From NCBI RefSeq assembly GCF_023498005.1, contig NZ_CP097289.1, positions 5,456,001-5,520,000 on the forward strand: 64,000 nt of DNA, written 5' to 3'. Of the stretch, positions 56,790-64,000 are shown piece by piece. Numbering within the stretch: the first letter of the stretch is position 1; every line of letters starts with the position of its first letter. Both the position numbers and the translations under genes were made by a program. The notes below the pieces were generated by a model. It was not told where the DNA came from and searched no databases. It saw only the letters and a program-made list of their open reading frames with translations. This DNA comes from Streptomyces durmitorensis (GTDB lineage: Bacteria; Actinomycetota; Actinomycetes; Streptomycetales; Streptomycetaceae).

Positions 56790-58538
56790 CTAGACCCACG
56801 TGTCCAGGAGCATGCGGGCCCGCCAGGAGTCGATGGGAATGGCCTGGCCGGTGTAAATGGGCCAGAACCAGATGAAGTTCCAGAGGATCAGGAGCACCAG
56901 GACGCCCGATGCCGCGGCGCCCACGACCCGCCGCCGTTCGCTGGAGCCGGGCGGGCCCAGGATCGCGCCGATCATCATCGCCACCGCGAGGCAGAGGAAC
57001 GGCACGAAGACGACGGCGTAGAAGAAGAAGATCGTCCGCTCCTGGTACATGAACCACGGCAGATAACCCGCCGCGATCCCGCACACGATCGCCCCCGCGC
57101 GCCAGTCACGGCGGAACACCCACCGCCACAGCACGTAGAGCAGCGCGAACGCCCCCGCCCACCACAGCATCGGAGTGCCGAGCGCGAGGACCTCGCGGGC
57201 GCACTTCTCGGCGGTGCCTGCGGGGCAGCCGTCCTTGCCGGGCAGCGGCGACTCGTAGAAGTACGAGACGGGGCGGCCGTCGACGATCCAGCTCCACGGG
57301 TTCGACTGGTACGTGTGCGGCGAGGAGAGCCCCACGTGGAAGTCGTACACCGCGTGTTCGTAGTGCCACAGGCTGCGCAGCCAGTCCGGCAGGATCGTCC
57401 AGGAGCCGCCCTTGCCGTCCGTGGCCGCCCAGTTGCGGTAGTAGCCGCCCGTGCCGTCGGTCGGGGAGAGGATCCAGCCGAGCCAGGACAGGACGTACGT
57501 GCCGATCGCGACCGGCACCGTCGAGACGAACGCCGGGAACACGTCCCGCTTCAGGACCGCGCGGTAGGGGCGCACGGCCCCGGCGACGCGACGGCCGCCC
57601 ACGTCCCACAGGACGGTCATCAAGCAGAAGAAGACCATGATGTACAGGCCGTTCCACTTGGTCCCGAAGGCCAGGCCCAGGCAGAGACCGGCAGCCCAGC
57701 GCCAGGGCCGCCAGCCAAGGCGCAGGTTCTCGGCGACGTACACGTCCGGGCGGACGATCCCGTCCTCGTCCTTGGGCAGCGCGGCCGCGAGTTTCTCCCG
57801 CGCCTTGTCCCGGTCGATCAGGAAGCAGCCGAACGCGGCGAGCACGAAGAACATCAGGACCTGGTCGAGCAGCGCGGTGCGGCTCATCACGAAATGCAGA
57901 CCGTCCACCGCGAGCAGCGCGCCCGCCAGACAGCCCAGGAACGTCGAGCGGAAGAGCCGCCGCCCGATCCTGCACAGCATCAGGACCGACAGGGTGCCGA
58001 GCACCGCCGTCATGAAGCGCCAGCCGAAGGGATCGAAGCCGAAGATCCACTCGCCGATGCCGATGACGTACTTGCCGACCGGCGGATGCACCACGTACGC
58101 GGCGTCCGTGGGGATCGTGACGTTCGATCCCTGCTCCAGGACGGTGTCGTTGACCTTCTCGGGCCAGTTGACCTCGAAGCCCCGGTGGATCAGCGCCCAG
58201 GCGTCCTTCGCGTAATACGTCTCGTCGAATATCACGGCCTTCGGGTTGCCGAGATTCCAGAACCGGGTGATCCCCGCGACGAGCGTGATCAGCAGCGGGC
58301 CGATCCAGCCGGACCACCGGACCAGTTGATCGGCGTAGCTCCTGGGCATGCCGATCGACGCCCACAGCCGGGGGCTCGGTTCGGTGTACGCGGGCACGAG
58401 CCGGGCCCGGACATCGGGAGTGGGCCCGGTGGTGCGCGCCACGTAACCGAAGCGGCGCAGCCTGTGCTGCCACGACGGCTGCTGCTCCTCGGCTGCCTGG
58501 CTTTGGCGGGTGTCCGGGGAAGACGCGGTACTGGTCAC
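56790..58538 (-). CDS. pmt: Polyprenol-phosphate-mannose--protein O-mannosyltransferase
   Basis: A 582-residue GT39 enzyme that transfers mannose from polyprenyl phosphate to exported proteins. The GTG start at 58538 (VTSTASSPDTRQ) follows the divergent gap to rsmI. About 10-11 membrane segments. The catalytic Asp-Glu pair is in AVIFDETYYAKDAWAL, within the first extracytoplasmic loop. GWRFMTAVLGTLSVLMLCRI and FGTKWNGLYIMVFFCL are typical. In Streptomyces, Pmt glycosylates lipoproteins and PstS, and its loss causes beta-lactam sensitivity. The order pmt-rsmI matches Rv1002c-Rv1003. Confidence 0.95.
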   Translation of the reverse strand: MTSTASSPDTRQSQAAEEQQPSWQHRLRRFGYVARTTGPTPDVRARLVPAYTEPSPRLWASIGMPRSYADQLVRWSGWIGPLLITLVAGITRFWNLGNPKAVIFDETYYAKDAWALIHRGFEVNWPEKVNDTVLEQGSNVTIPTDAAYVVHPPVGKYVIGIGEWIFGFDPFGWRFMTAVLGTLSVLMLCRIGRRLFRSTFLGCLAGALLAVDGLHFVMSRTALLDQVLMFFVLAAFGCFLIDRDKAREKLAAALPKDEDGIVRPDVYVAENLRLGWRPWRWAAGLCLGLAFGTKWNGLYIMVFFCLMTVLWDVGGRRVAGAVRPYRAVLKRDVFPAFVSTVPVAIGTYVLSWLGWILSPTDGTGGYYRNWAATDGKGGSWTILPDWLRSLWHYEHAVYDFHVGLSSPHTYQSNPWSWIVDGRPVSYFYESPLPGKDGCPAGTAEKCAREVLALGTPMLWWAGAFALLYVLWRWVFRRDWRAGAIVCGIAAGYLPWFMYQERTIFFFYAVVFVPFLCLAVAMMIGAILGPPGSSERRRVVGAAASGVLVLLILWNFIWFWPIYTGQAIPIDSWRARMLLDTWV

Positions 58539-58601
58539 CGCGCCATCGTAGGGAACCCGACTGTGTGAGTCCCGTCCCCTGGCCCCTGCGAGGATGGAAC
58601 C

Positions 58602-59528
58602 GTGACAGGAAGCGCTGATTCCCCCGGAAACCCGTCCCCCGGAAACACCTCCCCCGGAACCCTCGTCCTCGCGGGCACGCCCATCGGCGACGTCGCGGAC
58701 GCCCCGCCGCGGCTCGCCACCGAGCTGGAATCGGCCGATGTGGTGGCCGCCGAAGACACCCGGCGGCTGCGCAGGCTCACCCAGGCGCTCGGCGTGCAGG
58801 TGGGCGGGCGGGTCGTCTCGTACTTCGAGGGCAACGAGACCGCGCGCACGCCCGAGCTCGTCGAGGCGCTGGTCGGCGGTGCGCGGGTGCTGCTCGTGAC
58901 CGACGCGGGGATGCCGTCGGTCTCCGACCCCGGGTACCGGCTCGTCGCCGCGGCCGTGGAGAAGGACATCCGGGTCACCGCCGTGCCCGGCCCGTCCGCC
59001 GTGCTCACCGCGCTCGCGCTCTCGGGGCTTCCGGTGGACCGCTTCTGCTTCGAGGGCTTCCTGCCGCGCAAGGCGGGCGAGCGGCTCTCGCGGCTGCGCG
59101 AGGTGGCCGAGGACCGTCGCACTCTCGTCTACTTCGAGGCACCGCACCGGATCGACGACACCCTCGTCGCGATGGCTGAGGCGTTCGGCGACGAGCGCAG
59201 GGCGGCGGTCTGCCGCGAGCTGACCAAGACGTACGAAGAGGTCAAGCGCGGTTCGCTGAAGGACCTCGCGGAGTGGGCGGCCGACGGCGTACGCGGTGAG
59301 ATCACCGTCGTCGTCGAGGGCGCACCCGAGAAAAGCCCAGGTGACCTGGGTCCGGAGGAGCTGGTGCGCAGGGTGCGGGTGCGCGAGGAGGCGGGGGAGC
59401 GACGCAAGGAGGCGATCGCCGCCGTCGCGGCCGATGCGGGGGTACCCAAGCGCGACGTGTTCGATGCGGTCGTGGCGGCAAAGAACGCGGCTCAGGCCGC
59501 CCCATCGGACGGCAAAGGACTATCGTAA
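58602..59528 (+). CDS. rsmI: 16S rRNA (cytidine(1402)-2'-O)-methyltransferase
   Basis: A 308-residue tetrapyrrole-methylase-fold enzyme that methylates the ribose of C1402 in 16S rRNA. GTG start at 58602. After a Ser/Pro/Gly leader comes LVLAGTPIGDVADAPPRL, then VAAEDTRRLRRLTQ (here L-R-R-L), LLVTDAGMPSVSDPGYRLV, VPGPSAVLTALALSGLP and FEGFLPRKAGER, which are all RsmI signatures. ELTKTYEEVKRGSL is also typical. The C-terminal helix has KRDVFDAVVAAK. Divergent from pmt. Confidence 0.96.
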   Translation: MTGSADSPGNPSPGNTSPGTLVLAGTPIGDVADAPPRLATELESADVVAAEDTRRLRRLTQALGVQVGGRVVSYFEGNETARTPELVEALVGGARVLLVTDAGMPSVSDPGYRLVAAAVEKDIRVTAVPGPSAVLTALALSGLPVDRFCFEGFLPRKAGERLSRLREVAEDRRTLVYFEAPHRIDDTLVAMAEAFGDERRAAVCRELTKTYEEVKRGSLKDLAEWAADGVRGEITVVVEGAPEKSPGDLGPEELVRRVRVREEAGERRKEAIAAVAADAGVPKRDVFDAVVAAKNAAQAAPSDGKGLS

Positions 59529-59722
59529 AAAGCAAAGTGCGGGCCGCGCACCGGGCCTGAAGGCTATGGAAAGGCCAAATCGCCTTCAACTGTCGACAGG
59601 TCTGATGCGCTCGCTCCGGGAAAGGCGTCCACTGGTCAAAGGGGACGCACCCGTCCCCACGCTTCCGGCCGGGAGGAATCCCCGGCCCGGCAGCGCTTGT
59701 CCAGCGGACAAGAGGAGCTGGC

Positions 59723-60178
59723 ATGAGTGAGATCGCCGACACCGGTCACGACACCACGGCGTCCACCGCGACATCCAGGACGAACACCGCTCACGAGTCG
59801 TACGCCTTCGCCTGTATGCGGTGCGGGCACGGTTGGGAACAGTCGTACGAGATCGAGCATCACGTGGACGGCAAGGGCAAGGAATTCGTGATGTACGTGG
59901 CGGACGGCCTGCATGTGCCGTCGCCCCTGACCCGGCCGACGTGCCTGAACTGCGACGGGCATGTCGTACGGATCATGCGGGCGGGGCAGGTGTCGTCGGT
60001 GCTCAACCTGATGCAGCGGCATCACGCGCCGCGCGCGGCGGCGGGGGACAAGTCCGAGTCCGGGGCCGAGTCCGAGGCCGAGTCCGGGGCCGATGCGGCG
60101 GAGACCCATGAGGCCAAGCATCACCACTGGCATCTGTCGGCGCTGCTGCATCCCTTCCACCACCGCAAGGCGGGATGA
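59723..60178 (+). CDS. Zinc-ribbon-like conserved hypothetical protein
   Basis: A 151-residue cytoplasmic protein. Residues about 25-85 form a compact unit with CMRCGHGW and CLNCDGH, two CxxC pairs about 42 residues apart, likely one zinc site. HVPSPLTRPTC and RIMRAGQVSSVLNLMQRHH follow. The tail is a Glu/Ser/Ala repeat (SESGAESEAESGAD) ending in a His-rich HHHWHLSALLHPFHHRK, which may bind metal. ATG follows GAGGAG. I do not recognise a named family. The stop codon falls in the first copy of a 22-base tandem repeat. Confidence 0.72.
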   Translation: MSEIADTGHDTTASTATSRTNTAHESYAFACMRCGHGWEQSYEIEHHVDGKGKEFVMYVADGLHVPSPLTRPTCLNCDGHVVRIMRAGQVSSVLNLMQRHHAPRAAAGDKSESGAESEAESGADAAETHEAKHHHWHLSALLHPFHHRKAG

Positions 60179-60262
60179 CGGCTCTTTGAAGGCGGGATGA
60201 CGGCTCTTTGGGTGGGCTGACGTCCCCTTCGTAGGGTCGGCTGACGTCCCCTTCGTAGGATC
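60167..60262. repeat. Two adjacent tandem duplications (22-bp x2 and 24-bp x2) before tatD
   Basis: A 22-base unit (AAGGCGGGATGACGGCTCTT then TG) is present twice from about 60167 to 60210. A 24-base unit (GGCTGACGTCCCCTTCGTAG then GRTC) is present at 60215-60238 and 60239-60262. The second array ends 6 bases before the tatD start codon and so shapes its 5' leader. Confidence 0.85.
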
Positions 60263-60268
60263 GGGGGC

Positions 60269-61144
60269 ATGCCTTCCGACGCCAAGAACGCCGCGCCGCC
60301 GCTGCCCGAACCCCTGCGGGTTCCGGTCGCCGACTCCCACACCCACCTCGACATGCAGTCGGGGACGGTGGACGAGGGGCTCGCCAAGGCCGCGGCGGTG
60401 GGCGTGACGACGGTCGTCCAGGTGGGCTGCGACGTGCGGGGCTCGCGCTGGGCCGCCCAGACGGCCGCCGCGTACGAGAGCGTGCACGCCACCGTCGCCC
60501 TGCATCCCAACGAGGCGCCGCGCATCGTGCTCGGCGACCCCGACGGCTGGTCCCGGCAGGGGGCGCGCGAGGCGGGCGGCGAGGGCGCGCTCGACGCCGC
60601 GCTCGCCGAGATCGACAAGCTCGCCGCGTTGCCGCAGGTCAAGGGCGTGGGCGAGACCGGGCTCGACTACTTCCGCACAGGACCCGAGGGCAAGGCCGCC
60701 CAGGAGCGGTCCTTCCGCGCCCACATCGAGATCGCCAAGCGGCACGGCAAGGCCCTGGTCATCCACGATCGCGAGGCGCACGAGGATGTGCTGCGGGTCC
60801 TGAAGGAGGAGGGCGCTCCGGAGCGCACCGTCTTCCACTGCTACTCGGGCGACGCGGCGATGGCCCAAGTGTGCGCGGAGAACGGCTACTTCATGTCCTT
60901 CGCGGGCAACATGACGTTCAAGAACGCGCAGGGACTGCGGGACGCGCTGGCCGTCGCCCCGCTGGAGCTCGTGCTCGTGGAGACGGACGCGCCCTTCCTC
61001 ACGCCCGCTCCCTACCGCGGACGGCCTAACGCGCCGTATCTCATTCCGGTCACATTGCGGGCCATGGCCGAGGTGCGCGGTATCGGCGAGGACGCCATGG
61101 CCGAGGCGACCTCGGTCAATACGGCGCGCGCATTTGATTACTGA
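60269..61144 (+). CDS. tatD: TatD family metal-dependent hydrolase
   Basis: A 291-residue TIM-barrel hydrolase (DNA 3'-exonuclease or D-aminoacyl hydrolase activity in relatives). ATG at 60269 with GGGGG upstream. Metal-binding residues are in VADSHTHLDMQ (HxH), VGETGLDYFR (Glu), ALVIHDREAHEDVL (His), VFHCYSGDAAMA (His) and LVETDAPFLTPAPYRG (Asp). Length is slightly above average because of an insertion around DPDGWSRQGAREAGGEG. Upstream of the RpfB-like gene, as in Rv1008-Rv1009. Confidence 0.94.
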   Translation: MPSDAKNAAPPLPEPLRVPVADSHTHLDMQSGTVDEGLAKAAAVGVTTVVQVGCDVRGSRWAAQTAAAYESVHATVALHPNEAPRIVLGDPDGWSRQGAREAGGEGALDAALAEIDKLAALPQVKGVGETGLDYFRTGPEGKAAQERSFRAHIEIAKRHGKALVIHDREAHEDVLRVLKEEGAPERTVFHCYSGDAAMAQVCAENGYFMSFAGNMTFKNAQGLRDALAVAPLELVLVETDAPFLTPAPYRGRPNAPYLIPVTLRAMAEVRGIGEDAMAEATSVNTARAFDY

Positions 61145-61244
61145 CCGATAACGCCCCTGGCCCCCTGGTTCAGGGCGGGTTCAGGGCTCGGTCGCGACAC
61201 TGCGTAGTCGAGCTGCTTTGGAGAGTGACGATTGCTCCGCTAGG

Positions 61245-61276
61245 TTCTGGTCCGCCTCGCCCGATCCGGACCAGAA
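61245..61276 (+). promoter_or_regulatory. Hairpin in the leader of the RpfB-like gene
   Basis: TTCTGGTCCG (61245-61254) and CGGACCAGAA (61267-61276) form a perfect 10-bp stem with a 12-base loop, 21 bases before the GTG start. It is too small for a c-di-AMP riboswitch. It may be an operator or a translational control hairpin. Confidence 0.45.
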
Positions 61277-61297
61277 CGAGAACGCTGGAGCGTCGTC

Positions 61298-62635
61298 GTG
61301 AGTCATGCGCCGCAGTACGAGACGTCTTATGGGGGCGGCACGACCTATGAGCCGGAGCCGGAGCCTGGGCTGTGGCCTGAGCAGGAGCTTGATGCCGGGG
61401 ACTACTTCCCCCGGCAGGCCACCGGGGCCGTGCCCGACGGAGGGCGGGCCGAGGCGCGGCGGGCCGCCCGGCGGAAGAAGACGAAGCCGCGGTCGTCGAG
61501 CCCGCGGTCGGGCGGGCGGTCGAAGGGCTCGTCCCCTTCCGCCGGGCGGCCCGATACGTTCCGGCGGCTGCTGCCGCAGGCGCTGGTCGTCGCCTTCCTC
61601 GCGGGCGGTACCTCCGCCTTCGTCGCCAACGACAAGGCCGTGCGGCTGAGCGTCGACGGCGAGTCGCGGACCCTGCACACCTTCGCGGACGACGTGGGGG
61701 AGCTGCTCGAGGACGAAGGCGTGGACTTCGGCACGCACGACATCGTGGCGCCGACCGCGAGCACGGCCCTGGCCAGCGGCGACGAGATCGCCGTCCGCTA
61801 CGGTCGGCCGGTCAAGCTCACCCTCGACGGGCAGCGGCGCGAGGTGTGGACGACGGCGCGCACGGTGGACGGCGCGCTGCGGCAGCTCGGGGTGCGGGCC
61901 GAGGGCGCCTATCTGTCGGCCTCGCGGAGCAAGCGGATCGAGCGGGACGGTCTTGATCTCGACGTACGGACCGAGCGCACCGTGACGATCATGGCGGACG
62001 GGCGTGAGCGGACCATCCGTACGAACGCGGCGACGGTGCGGGAGGCGGTCGCGGAGTCCGGGATCACCCTGAACGGCCAGGACACGACGTCCGTCGCGCC
62101 CGGCAGCTTCCCGCGCGACGGGCAGACGGTCACCGTCATGCGGATCTCCGGGCGCAAGGAGGTGCGGGAGGAGCCGATCCCGTTCGACGTGCAACGGACG
62201 GACGATCCGTCGCTGTTCGCCGGTACGGAGGTCGTGGAGCGGCAGGGCCACCAGGGGACCCGGCGGGTCACGTACGCGCTGCGGACGGTCAACGGCGTCA
62301 AGCAGAAGCCGCGGCGGGTGCGGTCGGAGGTGGTGCGGGAGCCGCAGACGCAGATCGTGAAGGTGGGGACGAAGCAGCTGCCGAATTCGGTGTCGGGCGC
62401 GGACGGCCTGAACTGGGGCTCGCTGGCGCACTGCGAGTCGGGCGGCCGCCCGAACGCGGTGGACGCGTCGGGGACGTACGGGGGCCTGTACCAGTTCGAT
62501 ACGCGGACGTGGCAGGGCCTTGGCGGGTCGGGTCGCCCGCAGGACGCTCCGGCGGAGGAACAGACGTTCCGCGCGAAGAAGCTGTACGTGCAGCGGGGGG
62601 CCAGTCCTTGGCCGCATTGTGGGGGGCGGTTGTAG
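61298..62635 (+). CDS. RpfB-like resuscitation-promoting factor (DUF348-G5-transglycosylase)
   Basis: A 445-residue cell-surface muralytic enzyme. GTG start at 61298. A long hydrophilic cytoplasmic leader (residues 1-88) precedes a membrane anchor (LLPQALVVAFLAGGTSAFVA). Three DUF348 modules follow (VRLSVDGESRTLHTFADDVG; VKLTLDGQRREVWTTARTVD; VTIMADGRERTIRTNAATVR). The G5 domain (about 280-350) contains EPIPFDVQRTDDPSLFAGTE. The lysozyme-like Rpf domain carries the catalytic Glu in LAHCESGGRPNAV and ends TFRAKKLYVQRGASPWPHCG. The architecture equals M. tuberculosis RpfB, in the same gene order. Confidence 0.95.
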   Translation: MSHAPQYETSYGGGTTYEPEPEPGLWPEQELDAGDYFPRQATGAVPDGGRAEARRAARRKKTKPRSSSPRSGGRSKGSSPSAGRPDTFRRLLPQALVVAFLAGGTSAFVANDKAVRLSVDGESRTLHTFADDVGELLEDEGVDFGTHDIVAPTASTALASGDEIAVRYGRPVKLTLDGQRREVWTTARTVDGALRQLGVRAEGAYLSASRSKRIERDGLDLDVRTERTVTIMADGRERTIRTNAATVREAVAESGITLNGQDTTSVAPGSFPRDGQTVTVMRISGRKEVREEPIPFDVQRTDDPSLFAGTEVVERQGHQGTRRVTYALRTVNGVKQKPRRVRSEVVREPQTQIVKVGTKQLPNSVSGADGLNWGSLAHCESGGRPNAVDASGTYGGLYQFDTRTWQGLGGSGRPQDAPAEEQTFRAKKLYVQRGASPWPHCGGRL

Positions 62636-62686
62636 GGGGGGGGCTGCTTCGGCTGCGGGGATGGTCCGTCTTGGGGGCGGGGCCGC

Positions 62687-62778
62687 GCCGGTATGTCCGT
62701 CCTCGCTATCGTCCGGTGGCCGATGGGCTACTGCGGCGGGGGAGCGCCGCGAACCGTGCTCCGGGCGGACATACCGGC
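62687..62778. repeat. Long-loop inverted repeat after the RpfB-like gene
   Basis: Perfect 13-base arms (62687-62699 and 62766-62778) separated by 66 bases, with weaker G/C complementarity continuing outward. It could be a MITE remnant or an RNA structure. Confidence 0.6.
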
Positions 62779-62824
62779 CCGTCCCCTCGCGTGCGTCGCC
62801 GACTGCGAGCGCGTGAGGGCCGAT

Positions 62825-62870
62825 CGCCCACCCAACCCTCGTCACCGCGGGGCAATCGGGTGGGTGGGCG
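62825..62870 (+). terminator. Possible terminator upstream of ksgA
   Basis: CGCCCACCC (62825-62833) pairs with GGGTGGGCG (62862-62870), extendable by CCC/GGG past one bulged A. The loop is about 22-28 bases. Confidence 0.45.
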
Positions 62871-62969
62871 GGAAAGCTCGTTCGTCGAGGGTCGGATGCG
62901 GGGTGAACGGGCGGGTGGGTGGGAGAGGTCTGGTCAGGGCCCAGGGGCCAGGGCCCGTAACCTGGGGTG

Positions 62970-63839
62970 GTGAGTAACAGTGAGCCCGGGGCCCTTTTCG
63001 GCGCCGCCGACATCCGCGAGCTGGCCGCTGCCCTGGGCGTACGCCCGACCAAGCAGCGCGGCCAGAATTTCGTCATCGACGCCAACACCGTCCGCCGCAT
63101 CGTCCGCACCGCGGAAGTCGGCCCGAAGGACGTGGTCGTCGAGGTCGGGCCGGGGCTCGGCTCGCTGACCCTCGCGCTGCTCGACACCGCGGACAGCGTC
63201 ATCGCGGTCGAGATCGACGACGTGCTCGCCGGGGCCCTTCCGGCGACCGTCGAGGCCCGGCTCCCGGCGAAGGCCGCATCCTTCGCGCTCGTGCACAGCG
63301 ACGCCATGCTCGTGCGCGAGCTGCCGGGCCCCGCCCCGACCGCGCTGGTCGCCAACCTCCCGTACAACGTGGCCGTGCCCGTGCTGCTGCACATGCTCGA
63401 CACCTTCCCCAGTATCGAGCGCACGCTCGTGATGGTGCAGGCCGAGGTCGCCGACCGCCTCGCCGCCGACCCGGGCTCGAAGGTGTACGGCGTGCCCTCG
63501 GTGAAGGCGAACTGGTACGCCGACGTGAAGCGCGCCGGTTCCATCGGGCGGAACGTCTTCTGGCCCGCCCCCAACGTCGACTCGGGGCTCGTCTCCCTGG
63601 TGCGGCGCGCCGCGCCCGTCGAGACCACAGCGTCGAAGCGTGAGGTCTTCGCCGTCGTCGACGCCGCCTTCGCCCAGCGCCGCAAGACCCTGCGGGCCGC
63701 GCTCGCCGGATGGGCGGGCTCGGCCGCGGCGGCGGAGGCGGCGCTCGTCGCCGCCGGAGTCTCGCCGCAGGCACGCGGCGAAGCCCTGACGGTGGAGGAG
63801 TTCGCGCGGATCGCCGAGCACAAGGGAGCGGGCGCGTGA
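62970..63839 (+). CDS. rsmA: 16S rRNA (adenine(1518)-N6/adenine(1519)-N6)-dimethyltransferase
   Basis: A 289-residue KsgA/RsmA enzyme that dimethylates two adenines near the 3' end of 16S rRNA; loss gives kasugamycin resistance. Two adjacent GTG codons (62967, 62970) are possible starts; the second is taken, giving VSNSEPG. Conserved parts are [20 protein letters not shown], motif [27 protein letters not shown] motif II, and the target-base motif [18 protein letters not shown] (NLPYN). [14 protein letters not shown] and [14 protein letters not shown] end the core. The stop overlaps ispE by GTGA. Confidence 0.95.
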   Translation: MSNSEPGALFGAADIRELAAALGVRPTKQRGQNFVIDANTVRRIVRTAEVGPKDVVVEVGPGLGSLTLALLDTADSVIAVEIDDVLAGALPATVEARLPAKAASFALVHSDAMLVRELPGPAPTALVANLPYNVAVPVLLHMLDTFPSIERTLVMVQAEVADRLAADPGSKVYGVPSVKANWYADVKRAGSIGRNVFWPAPNVDSGLVSLVRRAAPVETTASKREVFAVVDAAFAQRRKTLRAALAGWAGSAAAAEAALVAAGVSPQARGEALTVEEFARIAEHKGAGA

Positions 63840-64000
63840 GCGTGACCGTACGCGTTCCCGCGAAGGTCAACGTCCAGCTCGCGGTGGGGGCCGCGCGCGC
63901 GGACGGTTTTCATGACCTCGCCAATGTCTTCCTCGCCGTAGGGCTCTACGACGAGGTCACCGTGACCCCCGCCGAGCAGCTGCGCGTGACCTGCTCCGGG
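63836..64000 (+). CDS. ispE: 4-diphosphocytidyl-2-C-methyl-D-erythritol kinase, N-terminal part (runs off the window)
   Basis: The first 55 codons of a GHMP kinase of the MEP isoprenoid pathway. GTG at 63836 overlaps the rsmA stop by 4 bases. [20 protein letters not shown] followed by [19 protein letters not shown] is the characteristic IspE N-terminus, with the catalytic-region Lys in PAKVN. The rsmA-ispE pairing is conserved in actinobacteria (Rv1010-Rv1011). The GHMP ATP-binding loop lies beyond the window. Confidence 0.95.
   Translation, partial: MSVTVRVPAKVNVQLAVGAARADGFHDLANVFLAVGLYDEVTVTPAEQLRVTCSG

Larger units (their letters stand above)
62636..62969. other. rpfB-ksgA intergenic region (334 bases)
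   Basis: No gene is visible. It contains a G9 run right after the stop codon, an inverted pair GCCGGTATGTCCG (62687-62699) / CGGACATACCGGC (62766-62778) with a 66-base loop, and a second hairpin at 62825-62870. GGGTGGGTGGG-type G tracts occur at about 62858 and 62911. Confidence 0.75.

Noticed and set aside
61145..61297. c-di-AMP (ydaO-type) riboswitch before the RpfB-like gene
   Set aside because: Such riboswitches precede some Streptomyces rpf genes, but the space is small and only one simple 10-bp hairpin is present.

Overview
This is a stretch of actinobacterial chromosome, almost certainly Streptomyces. GC is very high with strong third-position GC bias, and GTG and TTG starts are frequent. 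Genus markers include an SsgA-like sporulation protein, the hyphal septation protein SepX/GlpR, a WhiJ-type HTH + DUF397 + ATP-binding triad, and DUF6227. Much of the window follows the order of Mycobacterium tuberculosis Rv0985c-Rv0996 and Rv1002c-Rv1011 (mscL, FmdB/Ruc-type gene, formyl-THF cyclo-ligase, galU, glp/moeA, rimJ, glpR; then pmt, rsmI, tatD, rpfB, ksgA, ispE). It is therefore core chromosome carrying lineage-specific insertions.

Layout. 1-4267: DUF6227 protein (partial), lipoprotein L,D-transpeptidase, P1-family peptidase and LtrA-like membrane protein. 4530-9461: an anaerobic-metabolism island of narK, pflB and pflA, with a perfect Rex-type palindrome in front of pflB. 9499-15478: mscL, a CpaB-like protein, an MTA phosphorylase-family enzyme, an FmdB zinc-ribbon protein (likely Ruc-type chaperone) under an apparent SigR promoter and CIRCE element, an MFS exporter and a K+/H+ antiporter. 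15692-24791: penicillin acylase-like hydrolase, formyl-THF cyclo-ligase, then galU-glp-(MITE)-moaC-moaB-rimJ-sepX. 24907-24980: tRNA-Ala(CGC).

25074-31850: GNAT enzyme, exonuclease III, Tat-exported DUF6528-like protein, and a MerR gene divergent from a monooxygenase-hydrolase-SDR operon resembling mymA-lipR-sadH. 31963-39105: small hydrophilic protein, a Tricorn-type protease, TetR + MMPL exporter with twin operators, and the SsgA-like protein. 39297-41891: NikMN-Q-O ECF nickel/cobalt importer behind a Nur-type box. 41892-47092: a 1,523-residue RHS polymorphic toxin with a C-terminal AHH-like nuclease and its presumed immunity gene. 47304-51689: serine hydrolase, methyltransferase, an 800-bp gene-free stretch built as a large imperfect inverted repeat, then the WhiJ-like triad. 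51708-58538: DMT transporter, YbaK deacylase, two tandem paralogous penicillin-binding proteins and protein O-mannosyltransferase. 58602-64000: rsmI, a zinc-ribbon protein, tatD, an RpfB-like resuscitation factor, rsmA/ksgA and the start of ispE.

Themes. Several operators with recognisable consensus give testable regulation: Rex at pflB, SigR plus HrcA at the FmdB gene, Nur at nikMNQO, and an autoregulated TetR at MMPL. Two conserved genes (the K+/H+ antiporter and rimJ) can only be read full-length from a CTG start codon. The least explained structure is the foldback at 49286-49975.
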